Shown here: piece by piece, positions 44,427 to 53,684 of the stretch
How the letters are laid out: every line of letters begins with the position of its first letter
How positions within the stretch are numbered: the stretch's first letter is position 1
Origin: Nesterenkonia halophila
GTDB lineage: Bacteria > Actinomycetota > Actinomycetes > Actinomycetales > Micrococcaceae
Length of the DNA stretch: 64,000 nucleotides
Reading direction: 5' to 3'
NCBI RefSeq assembly: GCF_009467795.1
Contig: NZ_WIAX01000017.1
Span: 1-64,000 of the forward strand
Translations under genes and position numbers: made by a program
Notes under the pieces: model-generated
Database searches by the model: none
Told to the model about the DNA's origin: nothing
The model's input: only the letters and a program-made list of their open reading frames with translations

Positions 44427-47400
44427 GAGTTCCTCCTCGTCAGAAGCACCGAGGTCATCTCCAGCGGTGCAAGGTGCACGACGATCCCGTCCTCGTGCGC
44501 GGACAGCTCGCCCAAGGGATCGCCCAGGTAAGTCGCCCGGGCCGCGCCGACGACCGGGTCGGCGGTCCGGAGACGCAAGACGACGGGCTCCTCCGCGTAG
44601 GACTGGAGCCGCACCAGCAGTTCCCCAGGAGAGTCGGCCGGAGTCACCCCGACGAGTCGCACTCGGTCGTCGTCCAGCTCCAGCAGCGACCACTGGTCCG
44701 GAACGTCCGTCGCGACGCCCTCTCCGCCGGTGGCGAGGACGCCCACCAACGGATGGGTCAGCTGCGCGGCCGTCCGGTGCGCCAGCGCGGGGACGGAGAC
44801 GTCCTCACCCGCCCGGCGCACGCCGATCGCATAGCGGAAGGTCGTCTCGAAGGCCTGTTCCACGGGGAAGTTGGTGTCCCAGAGGTTGTTGTGGACCCAT
44901 GAGTAGACGGTTCCGGGCCGCCGGGGTGCCATGCTCTCCGGAAACGGCGCGTACGGCAGGGCGACCACCTCCGGGTGGATCAACGGGGCGTCGGCCGTGG
45001 CCCAGGCGATCGCCGTCGTCTCGTCCTCGAACGTCGCCCAGTCCCGGATCGCCTTCATGTGCTGAGGGGCCCCAGGCACCTCGGGCAGATCCGGGCCGGT
45101 GACGCCGCCGGTGATCTCATAACGCGTCCGCGGGCCGTCGACGGCGAAGGGGAAGGCGAAGTAGGCGCTCTCCTTCGTCATCGTGGCGGGCTTGGCCAGC
45201 CGGTTCTCGAGCTCCACGTGGGCGGCGTCATGCGGCAGACGCACTGTCACCCGCACCCAGTCCGCACCGTCGGCCGGGAACTCGTAGATCGCACGTTGTT
45301 CGACGGCAGTGCTGACGAATTCCTGCAGCACGGCGGGCTTCGCGAGGCTGCGGCTGCCGAGCAGCTCGAGCTCCTCGGAGGAGGAGGTCTTGTTCGCCTG
45401 GTGGTTATACCCGGGGGCGGAGGTGTACGTGTCGTAGAGGTAAGCGTTCATCCCCACCACCGCCTCCTGGTCGACGAGCTCCCGCCCCGAGGCGTGGTCG
45501 GCGATCGAGGCGAGGCAGCTACGGTCGAGGTCGACCTCGACGCGCAGGTGCTCGTTCTCCAGCACGACTCCCCGGGTCGACCGGGACGCCTGCGGCGAGA
45601 CGGAGACGTCGGAAGCCGCCGCGGAAGATGCGAGGCCCGCGGACTCGACGGTCAGTCGGACGGCCCCAGTCGCGGGCACGTCCGGCACCCTCACCCGCAC
45701 GAAATGCCCGGCAGCGCGGTTCTCCGGGTTGATCTGCGGCACCGCTTCGCTGGGGAGTATCTCGCCGCTGCGTGCATCCCGCACCCTCAGCGGCGCGTCC
45801 AGCGGGGAACGGGCCTCACTGATGAACAGAGAGGCGGTCCCAGACTGTTCCAGACCGGTGGGGTTGATCGCGGAGAACGTCGCCACAGCACCAAGCTCCT
45901 CGGGGAGCCCGACGCCGGCATGGGCGACGGCCGTGTCCAGCAGAAGCTCGGCATCGTCGCGGGCTTCCAGCGCCCGGGCGAACTTCCAGTGCCACTGCTC
46001 CTCGCCGGCGTCGCGGCCGACGTCGGCAGTGGTCCAGGGGTCAGAGGCGCCCCAGGTGTGCTCGTTGAACAGGGAGATCTCCTCGTGCAGCCGCCGGGCC
46101 CGTCCAGGCTCCCGGGGGATCGGCTCGCCGCCGAGCCCTTCGCCCACTGCGCTGACCAACTGCGCATCGGTCAGCAGCGACTGTGCACGTCGGACCATGG
46201 CCTGCGGGCGCGCTCCGCTGCCGATGCCCTCGACCCACCAATCGCCCCAGTCCCCGGTGATTGTCGGTATCTCCTCCCCCACACGCTCCTCGGCGGCGCG
46301 GAAGAAGTCGGTGTGGGTCGACATCCGGAGCTGCGGGTAATCCCAGGTCTCGTTCCACTGCTGGACGATGCGGGACTGCAGGAGGGTCGGCGGAGCATTG
46401 TCGCTGTGCCTCCCCAGCACGCGCAGGTGCAGAATGTCATGCGGATACGGCTCACGGTCCTCCACGGCCGGTCCGTGCCAGCCGAACGCTCCTGGACCGT
46501 AGGGATACCCGTGAGTGGACAGCGACGTCAGATACGTCGGCAGATACTCCTCGACGGTCTCGTAGTCGCTGGAGAATCCGAGGTTCGCTCCTTCCATATA
46601 GGCCAGCCCGTGCGGAGAGTCCGTCATCCACACCAGCACGCTCTCCCCCGACGGGGCGCGCCACCGGAACAGTCGCGGCAGATGCTGTCCGCCGACCAGG
46701 TGGGGCACCGAACGCCCGGCCCAGTTGTGCGCCACCGACAGGTAGGAGACGCCCTGCTGAGCCAAGGCCGCCGGAAGCCCCGCCGGCTGACCGGGAACAT
46801 CGGTCTGCATCGCCGCACGGATCTCGACGTCGTGCTCACGTCGCAGATCACGTCGGATGCGGAGCAGCTCGTGCAGCTCGTCGGTGGAGCAGGTGTCCAT
46901 ATGCAGGTTGTAGGGCATGGCGGTCAGCTCGATCTGACCGGAACGCACCAGATCCATGAACGCTTCGACGTGCGCCCTCGGTCGTGATTCGATCCACGCG
47001 GCGAGCGGCTCGAGCGCCTCCACAGTCCACCGGAACCGAGCCTCTTCGGGAAGGTCGCGGGACGCCCGGGCGAACTCCACGCAGGAGTCGAAGAAGTTCA
47101 GCTGCTCCCGCCGCACGATGCCCTGGGCGTCCGTGTACCCGATGTCGTAGTGCGAATGCTGGACGAGATGGATGGACCATTCGCGCACAGGTTCCTGGAC
47201 GAAGGTGACGCTCGCGTCCGGACCGAGGTCGGGGAACTCCAGAGTGAGCTGCGTCGCCTCCTCGACGGCGGGCACGAGCACGCGGATGCTGCCCGACGGT
47301 CCGGTCATGGTCCGCACGGGGGCCGAGGATCCTCCCCCGGAGCGCTGCTCGTCCAGGTGGACCCGACCGATGTCGCCGGCGTCGTCGCCCATCAACCGGA

Positions 47401-47563
47401 CCGACTGGTGCATGCCGTCATCGACCCGACGCAGCAGGGGCTCGGGGACGACGCGGAGTCGGCGGCCGCCGACGTCGGCGACGGCCGCCGCAGCACGGTC
47501 GACGAGTCCGGCGCGGGCACGGTCGAGGGACCAGGGCTGATCTGCGATCAGTGCAGTTGTCAT
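44423..47563 (-). CDS. glycoside hydrolase family 38 alpha-mannosidase
   Basis: A 1046-residue protein. The GH38 catalytic domain starts with HSHYDIGYTD near residue 136 (zinc His and Asp). The likely nucleophile Asp is in AAMQTDVPGQP near 252, and HNWAG and FGWHG lie further on. A three-helix middle domain and large beta-sandwich C-terminal domains follow (FSAINPTGLEQSGTASL, ENEHLRVEVDLDRSCLASI). No signal peptide is seen, so it works in the cytoplasm on imported mannosides. It is longer than many bacterial GH38 enzymes; the first 120 residues are a poorly conserved sandwich. Confidence 0.88.
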   Translation of the reverse strand: MTTALIADQPWSLDRARAGLVDRAAAAVADVGGRRLRVVPEPLLRRVDDGMHQSVRLMGDDAGDIGRVHLDEQRSGGGSSAPVRTMTGPSGSIRVLVPAVEEATQLTLEFPDLGPDASVTFVQEPVREWSIHLVQHSHYDIGYTDAQGIVRREQLNFFDSCVEFARASRDLPEEARFRWTVEALEPLAAWIESRPRAHVEAFMDLVRSGQIELTAMPYNLHMDTCSTDELHELLRIRRDLRREHDVEIRAAMQTDVPGQPAGLPAALAQQGVSYLSVAHNWAGRSVPHLVGGQHLPRLFRWRAPSGESVLVWMTDSPHGLAYMEGANLGFSSDYETVEEYLPTYLTSLSTHGYPYGPGAFGWHGPAVEDREPYPHDILHLRVLGRHSDNAPPTLLQSRIVQQWNETWDYPQLRMSTHTDFFRAAEERVGEEIPTITGDWGDWWVEGIGSGARPQAMVRRAQSLLTDAQLVSAVGEGLGGEPIPREPGRARRLHEEISLFNEHTWGASDPWTTADVGRDAGEEQWHWKFARALEARDDAELLLDTAVAHAGVGLPEELGAVATFSAINPTGLEQSGTASLFISEARSPLDAPLRVRDARSGEILPSEAVPQINPENRAAGHFVRVRVPDVPATGAVRLTVESAGLASSAAASDVSVSPQASRSTRGVVLENEHLRVEVDLDRSCLASIADHASGRELVDQEAVVGMNAYLYDTYTSAPGYNHQANKTSSSEELELLGSRSLAKPAVLQEFVSTAVEQRAIYEFPADGADWVRVTVRLPHDAAHVELENRLAKPATMTKESAYFAFPFAVDGPRTRYEITGGVTGPDLPEVPGAPQHMKAIRDWATFEDETTAIAWATADAPLIHPEVVALPYAPFPESMAPRRPGTVYSWVHNNLWDTNFPVEQAFETTFRYAIGVRRAGEDVSVPALAHRTAAQLTHPLVGVLATGGEGVATDVPDQWSLLELDDDRVRLVGVTPADSPGELLVRLQSYAEEPVVLRLRTADPVVGAARATYLGDPLGELSAHEDGIVVHLAPLEMTSVLLTRRNS

Positions 47564-47604
47564 CGAATGGACCAATCGTCGTGGGGGTGGGGCGGGAGGA
47601 CGGA

Positions 47605-48411
47605 TCAGGGCGCCAGGCGCAGGGCGCCGACGAAGAACCGCTGGAAGGACAGGAAGAGGATCACCGTCGGCAGCGAGGCGACGATTCCGGCCGCCAGGAT
47701 GACCGGCGGACCGAGGCCGGCGTACTGGCCGTTCAGCTCCCCGAGCGCGGCCATCAGCGGCCGCACGTTGGGACTGGTGGAAAGCGTGATCCCGAAGAGC
47801 AGGTCGTTCCAGGTGGCCAGGAACTGGAAGAGGAACGCGGCGATCAGGGCGCCGCGGGCCAGCGGCAGATGGATCCGAAGGAACATCATGATCCAGCCGG
47901 CTCCGTCCAGCTGGGCGGCCTCCATCATCTCCTTCGGCGCCGTGGTCATATAGTTGCGGATCACGAAGAAGGCGAAGGGGATGGCGATGGTCGTGTAGAT
48001 CAGCAGCATCCCGTACTGGGTGTCGTACAGCGATGACGCGGCGTAGCCGTTGAACAAGGGCGAGAGGAACACCTGAAGCGGCAACAGGGTCCCGGCGTAG
48101 ATCGCCCAGAACCACAGGGCCGGATGCTTCACCGGCATGATCACCACCGCGAAGGACGCCATCGCGGCGATCAACACGGCAAGCGCGCCGGCTCCGGCGG
48201 AATAGAGGAAGCTGTTCCACATGGCCTGACCGATGGCGGCCGTCTCGAAGGCCACCTGCAGGTTGCTGAGGAACTCGAAGGACTCGAACCACCAGCTCGG
48301 GCCGGAATAGTCGTCCGGTGCGGTGAAGGAGTTCACCACCACCAGGTAGGAGGGGACCAGCCAGATCGCCGCGACAGCGATCAGCAGTGAGCCATGCAGA
48401 CGTCGGAGCAT
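47605..48411 (-). CDS. carbohydrate ABC transporter permease (MalG type)
   Basis: A 268-residue permease with six membrane helices. The cytoplasmic EAA loop reads EMMEAAQLDGAGWIMMFLRIHLPLA, the site that contacts the ATPase. Family: binding-protein-dependent sugar importers (CUT1). It pairs with the upstream permease, 15 nt away. No ATPase gene is present in the locus, so a shared MsiK-like ATPase elsewhere is expected. Confidence 0.9.
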   Translation of the reverse strand: MLRRLHGSLLIAVAAIWLVPSYLVVVNSFTAPDDYSGPSWWFESFEFLSNLQVAFETAAIGQAMWNSFLYSAGAGALAVLIAAMASFAVVIMPVKHPALWFWAIYAGTLLPLQVFLSPLFNGYAASSLYDTQYGMLLIYTTIAIPFAFFVIRNYMTTAPKEMMEAAQLDGAGWIMMFLRIHLPLARGALIAAFLFQFLATWNDLLFGITLSTSPNVRPLMAALGELNGQYAGLGPPVILAAGIVASLPTVILFLSFQRFFVGALRLAP

Positions 48412-48426
48412 TCCGGGGTCCTTTCC

Positions 48427-49380
48427 TCAGGTGGTCGTCCGCAGCTGGCGGCGCAGGTAGATCCAGGAGGCGGTGAGCACGATGATCGTGAGGATGACGG
48501 CAACTGCCGCGCCGTAGCCGTAGCGACTGAGCGTGAAAGTCTCGCGGTACATCGTCAGGGCCAGAGTCTCGGACTCCGTCCCGGGGCCTCCCTTGGTCAG
48601 CAGCCACACGATGTCGAAAGTCTTCAGACTGGCCACCAGGGACATTCCGACCACCACGACGGTGATCGGTCGCAGCTGCGGGAGGATGACGCTGACGAGC
48701 ATGCGCAGCCCGGTGGCGCCGTCCAGCCGGCCGGCCTCGATGGTCTCGGAGGGGATCGACTGGAGTCCCACGAGGAAGAGGATCATCGCCGCGCCGGTCG
48801 CCTGCCAGGTGGTCGCGATGATCATCACGATGGTGTTCATCGGCCACTCGAGCAGCCATTCCTGCTGCAGCGTGTCGAGCCCGAACGTTCCGAACATGTC
48901 GTTGATCGCGCCGTCGGTGGCGAGCATGAAGTTCCACAGGATCGCCGTCGTCGCTCCGGAGAGCGCGTAGGGCAGGATGACGGCGAACCGGGCGACACGC
49001 CCCCAACCGACGTTGTTGGTCCCGACCGCGATGAGGAGACCGAGCAGCACCGGCAGCAGCAGCGTCCCGACGGTCCAGATCGCGGTGTTCAGCAGCGAGC
49101 GGTCGAAGTTCGGGTCGTCCATCAGCGTCATGTAGTTCTGCAGGCCGACCCAGGTACGGCTGAGGCCGTTGTCGCTGAAGAAGCTGCGGTACACCGTGGC
49201 GATGAACGGGAGGAAGAGCACGAGGCTCACCAGGGCGACGGCCGGAGCGAGGAACAGGGCGAGCCAGCCGCGCGTGGCCGCTCTCCGTCGCTTGCCGGTG
49301 CGACGTCCGGCGTCGGCGCCGCGAGGTGCGGCATTCCGGGAAGAGGCGTCGGTGCGCGGGGTGACTGTCGAGGTCGTCAT
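48427..49380 (-). CDS. carbohydrate ABC transporter permease (MalF type)
   Basis: A 317-residue permease with six membrane helices after an Arg-rich cytoplasmic start. The EAA motif reads ETIEAGRLDGATGLRMLVSVILPQLRP. Family CUT1. Its ATG overlaps the stop codon of the solute-binding-protein gene by one base (TGATG at 49378-49382), so their synthesis is coupled. Substrate is inferred from the operon to be a mannoside. Confidence 0.9.
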   Translation of the reverse strand: MTTSTVTPRTDASSRNAAPRGADAGRRTGKRRRAATRGWLALFLAPAVALVSLVLFLPFIATVYRSFFSDNGLSRTWVGLQNYMTLMDDPNFDRSLLNTAIWTVGTLLLPVLLGLLIAVGTNNVGWGRVARFAVILPYALSGATTAILWNFMLATDGAINDMFGTFGLDTLQQEWLLEWPMNTIVMIIATTWQATGAAMILFLVGLQSIPSETIEAGRLDGATGLRMLVSVILPQLRPITVVVVGMSLVASLKTFDIVWLLTKGGPGTESETLALTMYRETFTLSRYGYGAAVAVILTIIVLTASWIYLRRQLRTTT

Positions 49381-50678
49381 CACAGGTTCCACTTCTTCCA
49401 CTCGTCCTCGGCGCGCTTCTGCATTCGCCGCAACGTTGCCCTCGCGGTCCGCGTCGACGGCGAGGCCATGAAGGCGCCCAGCTCCTTGACGTTGCCCTCG
49501 ACCATCACCGGAGGGGAGGCCTCCCAGTAGCGGGTGGCGAGGCGCGGCTCGGTCTCGGCGACGGCGGCGGCCAGGTCCTGGACGGCGGGGACGGACGGAA
49601 GGGCGTCCGGGTTCGCCGAGAGATCGTTGAGGAAGTCGACCCAGATCTGCTGGACGTCGGTGCGGAGCCAGGAGGCCAGGACCTCCAGGGCCTCGTCACG
49701 TTTGTGGGCATTGTCCGCCACGGCGATCGCTCCGCTCTCGGTGACGATCGTCGGCGGCGCCGACGGTTCCACAGGCGGGACCATGTACAGCCCGAAGATG
49801 TCGCCCAAGCCGGCCTGGACATACGTGTTGGCGTTCCATGTGCCGTACAGGTTCATCCCGACCGTTCCCTCGTCGAAACGTCCCGGCGCTTCGGGGACGG
49901 AGAAGTCCGGTGGGGAGAAGAAGCCGCGCTCGTACAGTCGGCCCCAGACCTCCATCGCTTCGACGGCGACGTCGTCCAGGTAGGAGGCCCGTCCTTCGGT
50001 GAGATCGGTGTAGAAGTCGGGATCGATGCCGTTGACAAGCTGCTGGAACCAGATGATCGCCTCCCAGGTGCTGGTCCCGCCGCTCGCGATCGGGGTGACG
50101 CCGTCGGCCTTGAGCTCCTCGGCGACGGCAAGGAAGTCATCCCAGGTCGCAGGAGGCTCCAGCCCCAGCTTCTCGAAGACCGGCCGAGAGTAGAACATCG
50201 CATAGTAGGACTGATGCAGCGGAATGGCGTAGGGCGTCCCCTCCGCGCTGAAGGTCTCCCGCATCGTGGGATCGACCCACTGCTGAGCCTCGGCCTCGTC
50301 CCAGATGGTCGATAGGTCGGCGAAGATGCCGCTGCGGGCCACGTCGCGCAGCCGGTACCCGTTCCACCACTTCACCAGGTCGGTCGTGGAGTCGGTGCGA
50401 GCCGAGGTGCGCACGATCTGCTGATAGCTGCTGACGTCCGGCGTGGCACGCACGGAGATGCCGTGACCCGTGTGCTCGCGGAGCAAGTCTCCAGCATCGG
50501 TGAGCCCGGGCGCCCACGTCGGGTTGTCGTTGCTCAGCGTCACGTCGGGTCCGGGAGCCGCCCTGGTGAGCGTGCCGCGGGCGCATCCGGCAAGCAACAC
50601 CGCGGCACCGGCCGTTCCCGCGGTGCCCAGCAGGGTGCGCCTGCTGACCGGCGTGGTGATCCGAGCCGTGGCTGACAT
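49380..50678 (-). CDS. extracellular sugar-binding lipoprotein of ABC transporter
   Basis: A 432-residue family 1 solute-binding protein. The signal peptide is RRTLLGTAGTAGAAVLLAGC, which has both a lipobox and a twin-arginine pair, so the protein is lipid-anchored outside the cell. The body shows VKWWNGYRLRDVARSG, IPLHQSYYAMFYSRPVFEKLGLEPP and NLYGTWNANTY, typical of CUT1 oligosaccharide binders. AGGAG lies before the ATG. Two GGTAWCGWTACC palindromes lie upstream, one overlapping the likely promoter. Confidence 0.9.
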   Translation of the reverse strand: MSATARITTPVSRRTLLGTAGTAGAAVLLAGCARGTLTRAAPGPDVTLSNDNPTWAPGLTDAGDLLREHTGHGISVRATPDVSSYQQIVRTSARTDSTTDLVKWWNGYRLRDVARSGIFADLSTIWDEAEAQQWVDPTMRETFSAEGTPYAIPLHQSYYAMFYSRPVFEKLGLEPPATWDDFLAVAEELKADGVTPIASGGTSTWEAIIWFQQLVNGIDPDFYTDLTEGRASYLDDVAVEAMEVWGRLYERGFFSPPDFSVPEAPGRFDEGTVGMNLYGTWNANTYVQAGLGDIFGLYMVPPVEPSAPPTIVTESGAIAVADNAHKRDEALEVLASWLRTDVQQIWVDFLNDLSANPDALPSVPAVQDLAAAVAETEPRLATRYWEASPPVMVEGNVKELGAFMASPSTRTARATLRRMQKRAEDEWKKWNL

Positions 50679-50747
50679 CGGAGCTCCTAACTCTCGTGGC
50701 CCTCGACGGGGCGGGGAACGACTTCCGCGTCGATTCGGTGTCACGAA

Positions 50748-50759
50748 GGTAACGTTACC
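50748..50759. promoter_or_regulatory. LacI-type operator O1 upstream of the sugar-binding protein
   Basis: GGTAACGTTACC, a perfect 12-bp palindrome with central CG, 69 nt before the sugar-binding-protein start. On the minus strand it overlaps a possible promoter (TTGCAC about 17 nt before TTACCT), so binding would block transcription. Confidence 0.75.
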
Positions 50760-50879
50760 ATCAGCTAATGTGCAATAGCTCACGAAAAATTGTGCGACAC
50801 ATCCGCCTGATCATCGAGATCACCGCGATTGATCGCCTCGATCGCTGGCAGGAGAATCCAGCTCCGACATCCACGTTTT

Positions 50880-50891
50880 GGTATCGATACC
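50880..50891. promoter_or_regulatory. LacI-type operator O2 at the end of the ROK gene
   Basis: GGTATCGATACC, a perfect 12-bp palindrome whose last base is the first base (complement) of the ROK stop codon. It lies 121 bp from O1, a distance that could allow looping. Confidence 0.7.
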
Positions 50892-51808
50892 TACTCATTC
50901 GTCGAACCAACCTCCGAGGACGTCCCCAAGACCGCTCCGATCATGCTTGCCTGCTCGGCGGGCAGGGCTCCGCGCACCACGTCCGGCACCTGCTCCGTCG
51001 CCCCCATGGAGGCCGCGAGCTGGCGGCGCAGAGGGGGAAACAGCAGGTCTTCGGAGGCCGCCATGGCCCCGCCCACGACGAGACGATCCGCCTCGAACAT
51101 CGACAGCCAGGGCGCGAGAGCCCGACCGAGCACCTGCATGCCGCCGACGAGAGACTCGGCGGCCTCCGGCTCGCCGACACGCGCGCGGTCGGCGATCTCG
51201 GCGACGTCGGCGGACCGCCCCGTGCGCTCGCGGTACGCGCGCCGCAGCGCCCGCCGCGAGACCAGCTCCTCGAGGGGCGCGCCGTCGACGTCGGTGCGAT
51301 GCAGTTCTCCGCCATCAGGAACTTCCGCTCCTTCGGTGACGCAGCGCCCCCTGTCGACGAAGGCGCTGCCAATCCCGGTCCCGAGCGTCACCGCGACACA
51401 GCGTCCGGCGCGCGCCCCCGCGCCTGACCGCCATTCCCCGAGACCGAAGGCTTCGGCATCGTTGATGAATCGCAACTTCGCCGGGTCCCACCCCCATCGC
51501 GCGGCGAGCCCAGCCCGCACATCCACTCCGCGCAGCCGAGCAAACTTCGCGACACCTCGGAAGTCGCCCACGCCGCGGAGGTAGTCGAACGGCCCCGGAA
51601 CGGCCAGCGCCACGCGCCCGGCACGCCGGATGTGCTCGCGACCGCACCGGGCAATACGGTCCAGCAGGTCCCCGGCGTCGGCGTCGGCGTCGATCGACTC
51701 GCGCCGCTCACCGCGGATCCCGACGGAATCGACGAGGGCGCTCGACACATGAGTCCCCCCGATGTCGACGGCGGCGACAGGGCCCGATGCGCGCGGTTCG
51801 AAGGGCAT
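50891..51808 (-). CDS. ROK family protein (putative sugar kinase) lacking the zinc motif
   Basis: A 305-residue ASKHA-fold protein. ATP-site motifs are visible: VAAVDIGGTHVSSALVD at the start, the catalytic Asp in FINDAEAFGLGEW near residue 115, and VAVTLGTGIGSAFVD. The CxCGxxGCxE zinc motif that marks most ROK kinases is missing; the corresponding stretch reads PDGGELHRTDVDGAPLEEL. There is no DNA-binding domain, so a kinase role is favoured over a repressor. Within this locus, phosphorylation of mannose to feed the isomerases is a reasonable inference. GGAAGG precedes the ATG. Confidence 0.8.
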   Translation of the reverse strand: MPFEPRASGPVAAVDIGGTHVSSALVDSVGIRGERRESIDADADAGDLLDRIARCGREHIRRAGRVALAVPGPFDYLRGVGDFRGVAKFARLRGVDVRAGLAARWGWDPAKLRFINDAEAFGLGEWRSGAGARAGRCVAVTLGTGIGSAFVDRGRCVTEGAEVPDGGELHRTDVDGAPLEELVSRRALRRAYRERTGRSADVAEIADRARVGEPEAAESLVGGMQVLGRALAPWLSMFEADRLVVGGAMAASEDLLFPPLRRQLAASMGATEQVPDVVRGALPAEQASMIGAVLGTSSEVGSTNE

Positions 51809-51886
51809 GATTCCATCCTTCCGTAGTCATGCGCCGGGCGGACCATCGACATGGTGGACTGGGCCGCGACGGCTGTGGCATCCTCG

Positions 51887-51900
51887 TGGTAACGATACCA
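51887..51900. promoter_or_regulatory. LacI-type operator O3 between ROK and isomerase genes
   Basis: TGGTAACGATACCA, a palindrome with one central mismatch, 20 nt before the isomerase ATG and 78 nt before the divergent ROK start. It can control both directions and matches O1 and O2. Confidence 0.75.
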
Positions 51901-51920
51901 AGAACACGATCAGGAGCGAC

Positions 51921-53684
51921 ATGCGGATCCCAGCCAGCGCCGCCGCACGGAACTACGACAAGCAGCCCGTGATCGATGTCCCGGGGGACCATGCCGCTTG
52001 GAGCGGCCCCGCGGCCTGGTCGGCGCTCGCAGAGCACGCCGACGGCGGCACGATCGTCATCGACTCCTACCCCGGCAGCGACATGCCTGCCCTCCTCGAC
52101 GCCGCTCGCACGGCGCTTCCCGAGGCTGTCGTCATCGACGTCGAAGAGGACGCCGCGCTTCCTCCGAAGGAGATCTCCGCCCTCGTCGACGGCGACCTCA
52201 CCGAGGACCGCGTCTTCGGGGTCATGTCCCATCATCGGCTCGAGGATTTCTACGATCCCGCGCGGCTCCGAGCACTGGCCGCCCAGGTCTCCGCCGCCCC
52301 CCGCCAGCACGTGCTCATCGGCTGGGGGGCAGCTCTGGTCCCGGTCGGACCGGCGACGCTGGTCCTGGCCGACCTCGCACGGTGGGAGATCCAACAGCGG
52401 TTCCGCCGAGGGGCCGGGAACTGGCGCGCCGACAACGGCGAGGAGGATGCGCTGCGGAAGTTCAAACGCGGATACTTTGTCGAGTGGCGCACGGCCGACC
52501 GGCACAAGCTCACGCTCTTCGACCGACTGGACTTCCTCCTCGACACGAACGGCTCAGTCGACGAGGTCAAGGCGGTCACGGGGGACGCCTTCCGCGCAGG
52601 GCTCGACGCGGTGGTCTCGCGGCCGTTCCGCGTCGTCCCCTTCTTCGACCCCGGCGTCTGGGGCGGACAGTGGATGAAGGAGGTCTGCGGACTGGACCGC
52701 GAGGCCCCGAACTACGCATGGTGCTTCGACTGCGTGCCGGAGGAGAACAGCCTGCTACTCGGCGTCGGAGATGAAGTGCTCGAGGTCCCGGCTCTGAACG
52801 CGGTGATCAGCCGCCCGCGCGAGCTTCTCGGCCAGCGCACCTTCGCCCGTTTCGGCGCGGAGTTCCCGATCCGATTCGATTTCCTCGACACCGTCGAGGG
52901 CGGGAATCTGTCGCTGCAGGTTCATCCGTTGACGGAGTACATCAAGCAGCGCTTCGGCATGAGCTACACCCAGGACGAGAGCTACTACCTGCTCGACGCG
53001 ACGGATGATGCGACGGTCTATCTGGGGCTCAGGGACGGCATCGACCCGCAGGAGGTGGAGGAGGAGCTGCGCCTCGCCGAGACGGGAGAGACGACGTTCC
53101 CTGCGGAGCGATTCGTCAATGCCTTCGCCGCCCGGGCCCACGACCACTTCGCGATCCCCGCGGGGACGGTGCACGCCTCAGGAGCCGGTTCCATGGTGCT
53201 GGAGATCTCCGCGACGCCGTACATCTTCACCTTCAAGATGTGGGACTGGGGCCGCGTGGGACTGGACGGCGCCCCCCGGCCGATCCATCTCGATCATGCG
53301 CTGGCCAACGTCCAGTGGGACCGGACCACGGAGTGGACGCGGAGCCAGCTGGTCAATCCGGTCGAGCCATTGGCCGAAGGGCCCGGCTGGCGCGAGGAGC
53401 GCACCGGACTGCACGAGCTCGAGTTCATCGAAGTCCGGCGCCATTGGTTCACCGAGACGGTAGACCATGACACCTGCGGCACCGTCAACGTGCTGAACCT
53501 CGTCCAGGGCACCGAGGCGGTCGTCGAGAGCCCCGGCCGGGCTTTCGCCCCCTTCATCGTGCACTATGCGGAGACCTTCATCGTTCCGGCCGACGTCGGC
53601 GCTTACCGGATCCGCCCTCTCGGCGAGGGCGAGCATGCCACGGTGAAGGCCTCCGTCCGCGGCACCGCGAGGACGGGCTGCTGA
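51921..53684 (+). CDS. class I mannose-6-phosphate isomerase with extra N-terminal domain
   Basis: A 587-residue protein. Residues from about 250 on are a type I phosphomannose isomerase: the zinc ligands are in NLSLQVHP (near 330), DESYYLLD, and IPAGTVHASG (near 412). The preceding 240 residues are not found in ordinary ManA and contain TIVIDSYPGSDMPALLDAAR near residue 44, which looks like a degenerate nucleotide-binding loop of a kinase-like domain; the Lys of a Walker A motif is absent. The start at 51921 has AGGAGCGAC. It overlaps the next isomerase gene by one base. What the N-terminal domain does is unknown. Confidence 0.82.
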   Translation: MRIPASAAARNYDKQPVIDVPGDHAAWSGPAAWSALAEHADGGTIVIDSYPGSDMPALLDAARTALPEAVVIDVEEDAALPPKEISALVDGDLTEDRVFGVMSHHRLEDFYDPARLRALAAQVSAAPRQHVLIGWGAALVPVGPATLVLADLARWEIQQRFRRGAGNWRADNGEEDALRKFKRGYFVEWRTADRHKLTLFDRLDFLLDTNGSVDEVKAVTGDAFRAGLDAVVSRPFRVVPFFDPGVWGGQWMKEVCGLDREAPNYAWCFDCVPEENSLLLGVGDEVLEVPALNAVISRPRELLGQRTFARFGAEFPIRFDFLDTVEGGNLSLQVHPLTEYIKQRFGMSYTQDESYYLLDATDDATVYLGLRDGIDPQEVEEELRLAETGETTFPAERFVNAFAARAHDHFAIPAGTVHASGAGSMVLEISATPYIFTFKMWDWGRVGLDGAPRPIHLDHALANVQWDRTTEWTRSQLVNPVEPLAEGPGWREERTGLHELEFIEVRRHWFTETVDHDTCGTVNVLNLVQGTEAVVESPGRAFAPFIVHYAETFIVPADVGAYRIRPLGEGEHATVKASVRGTARTGC

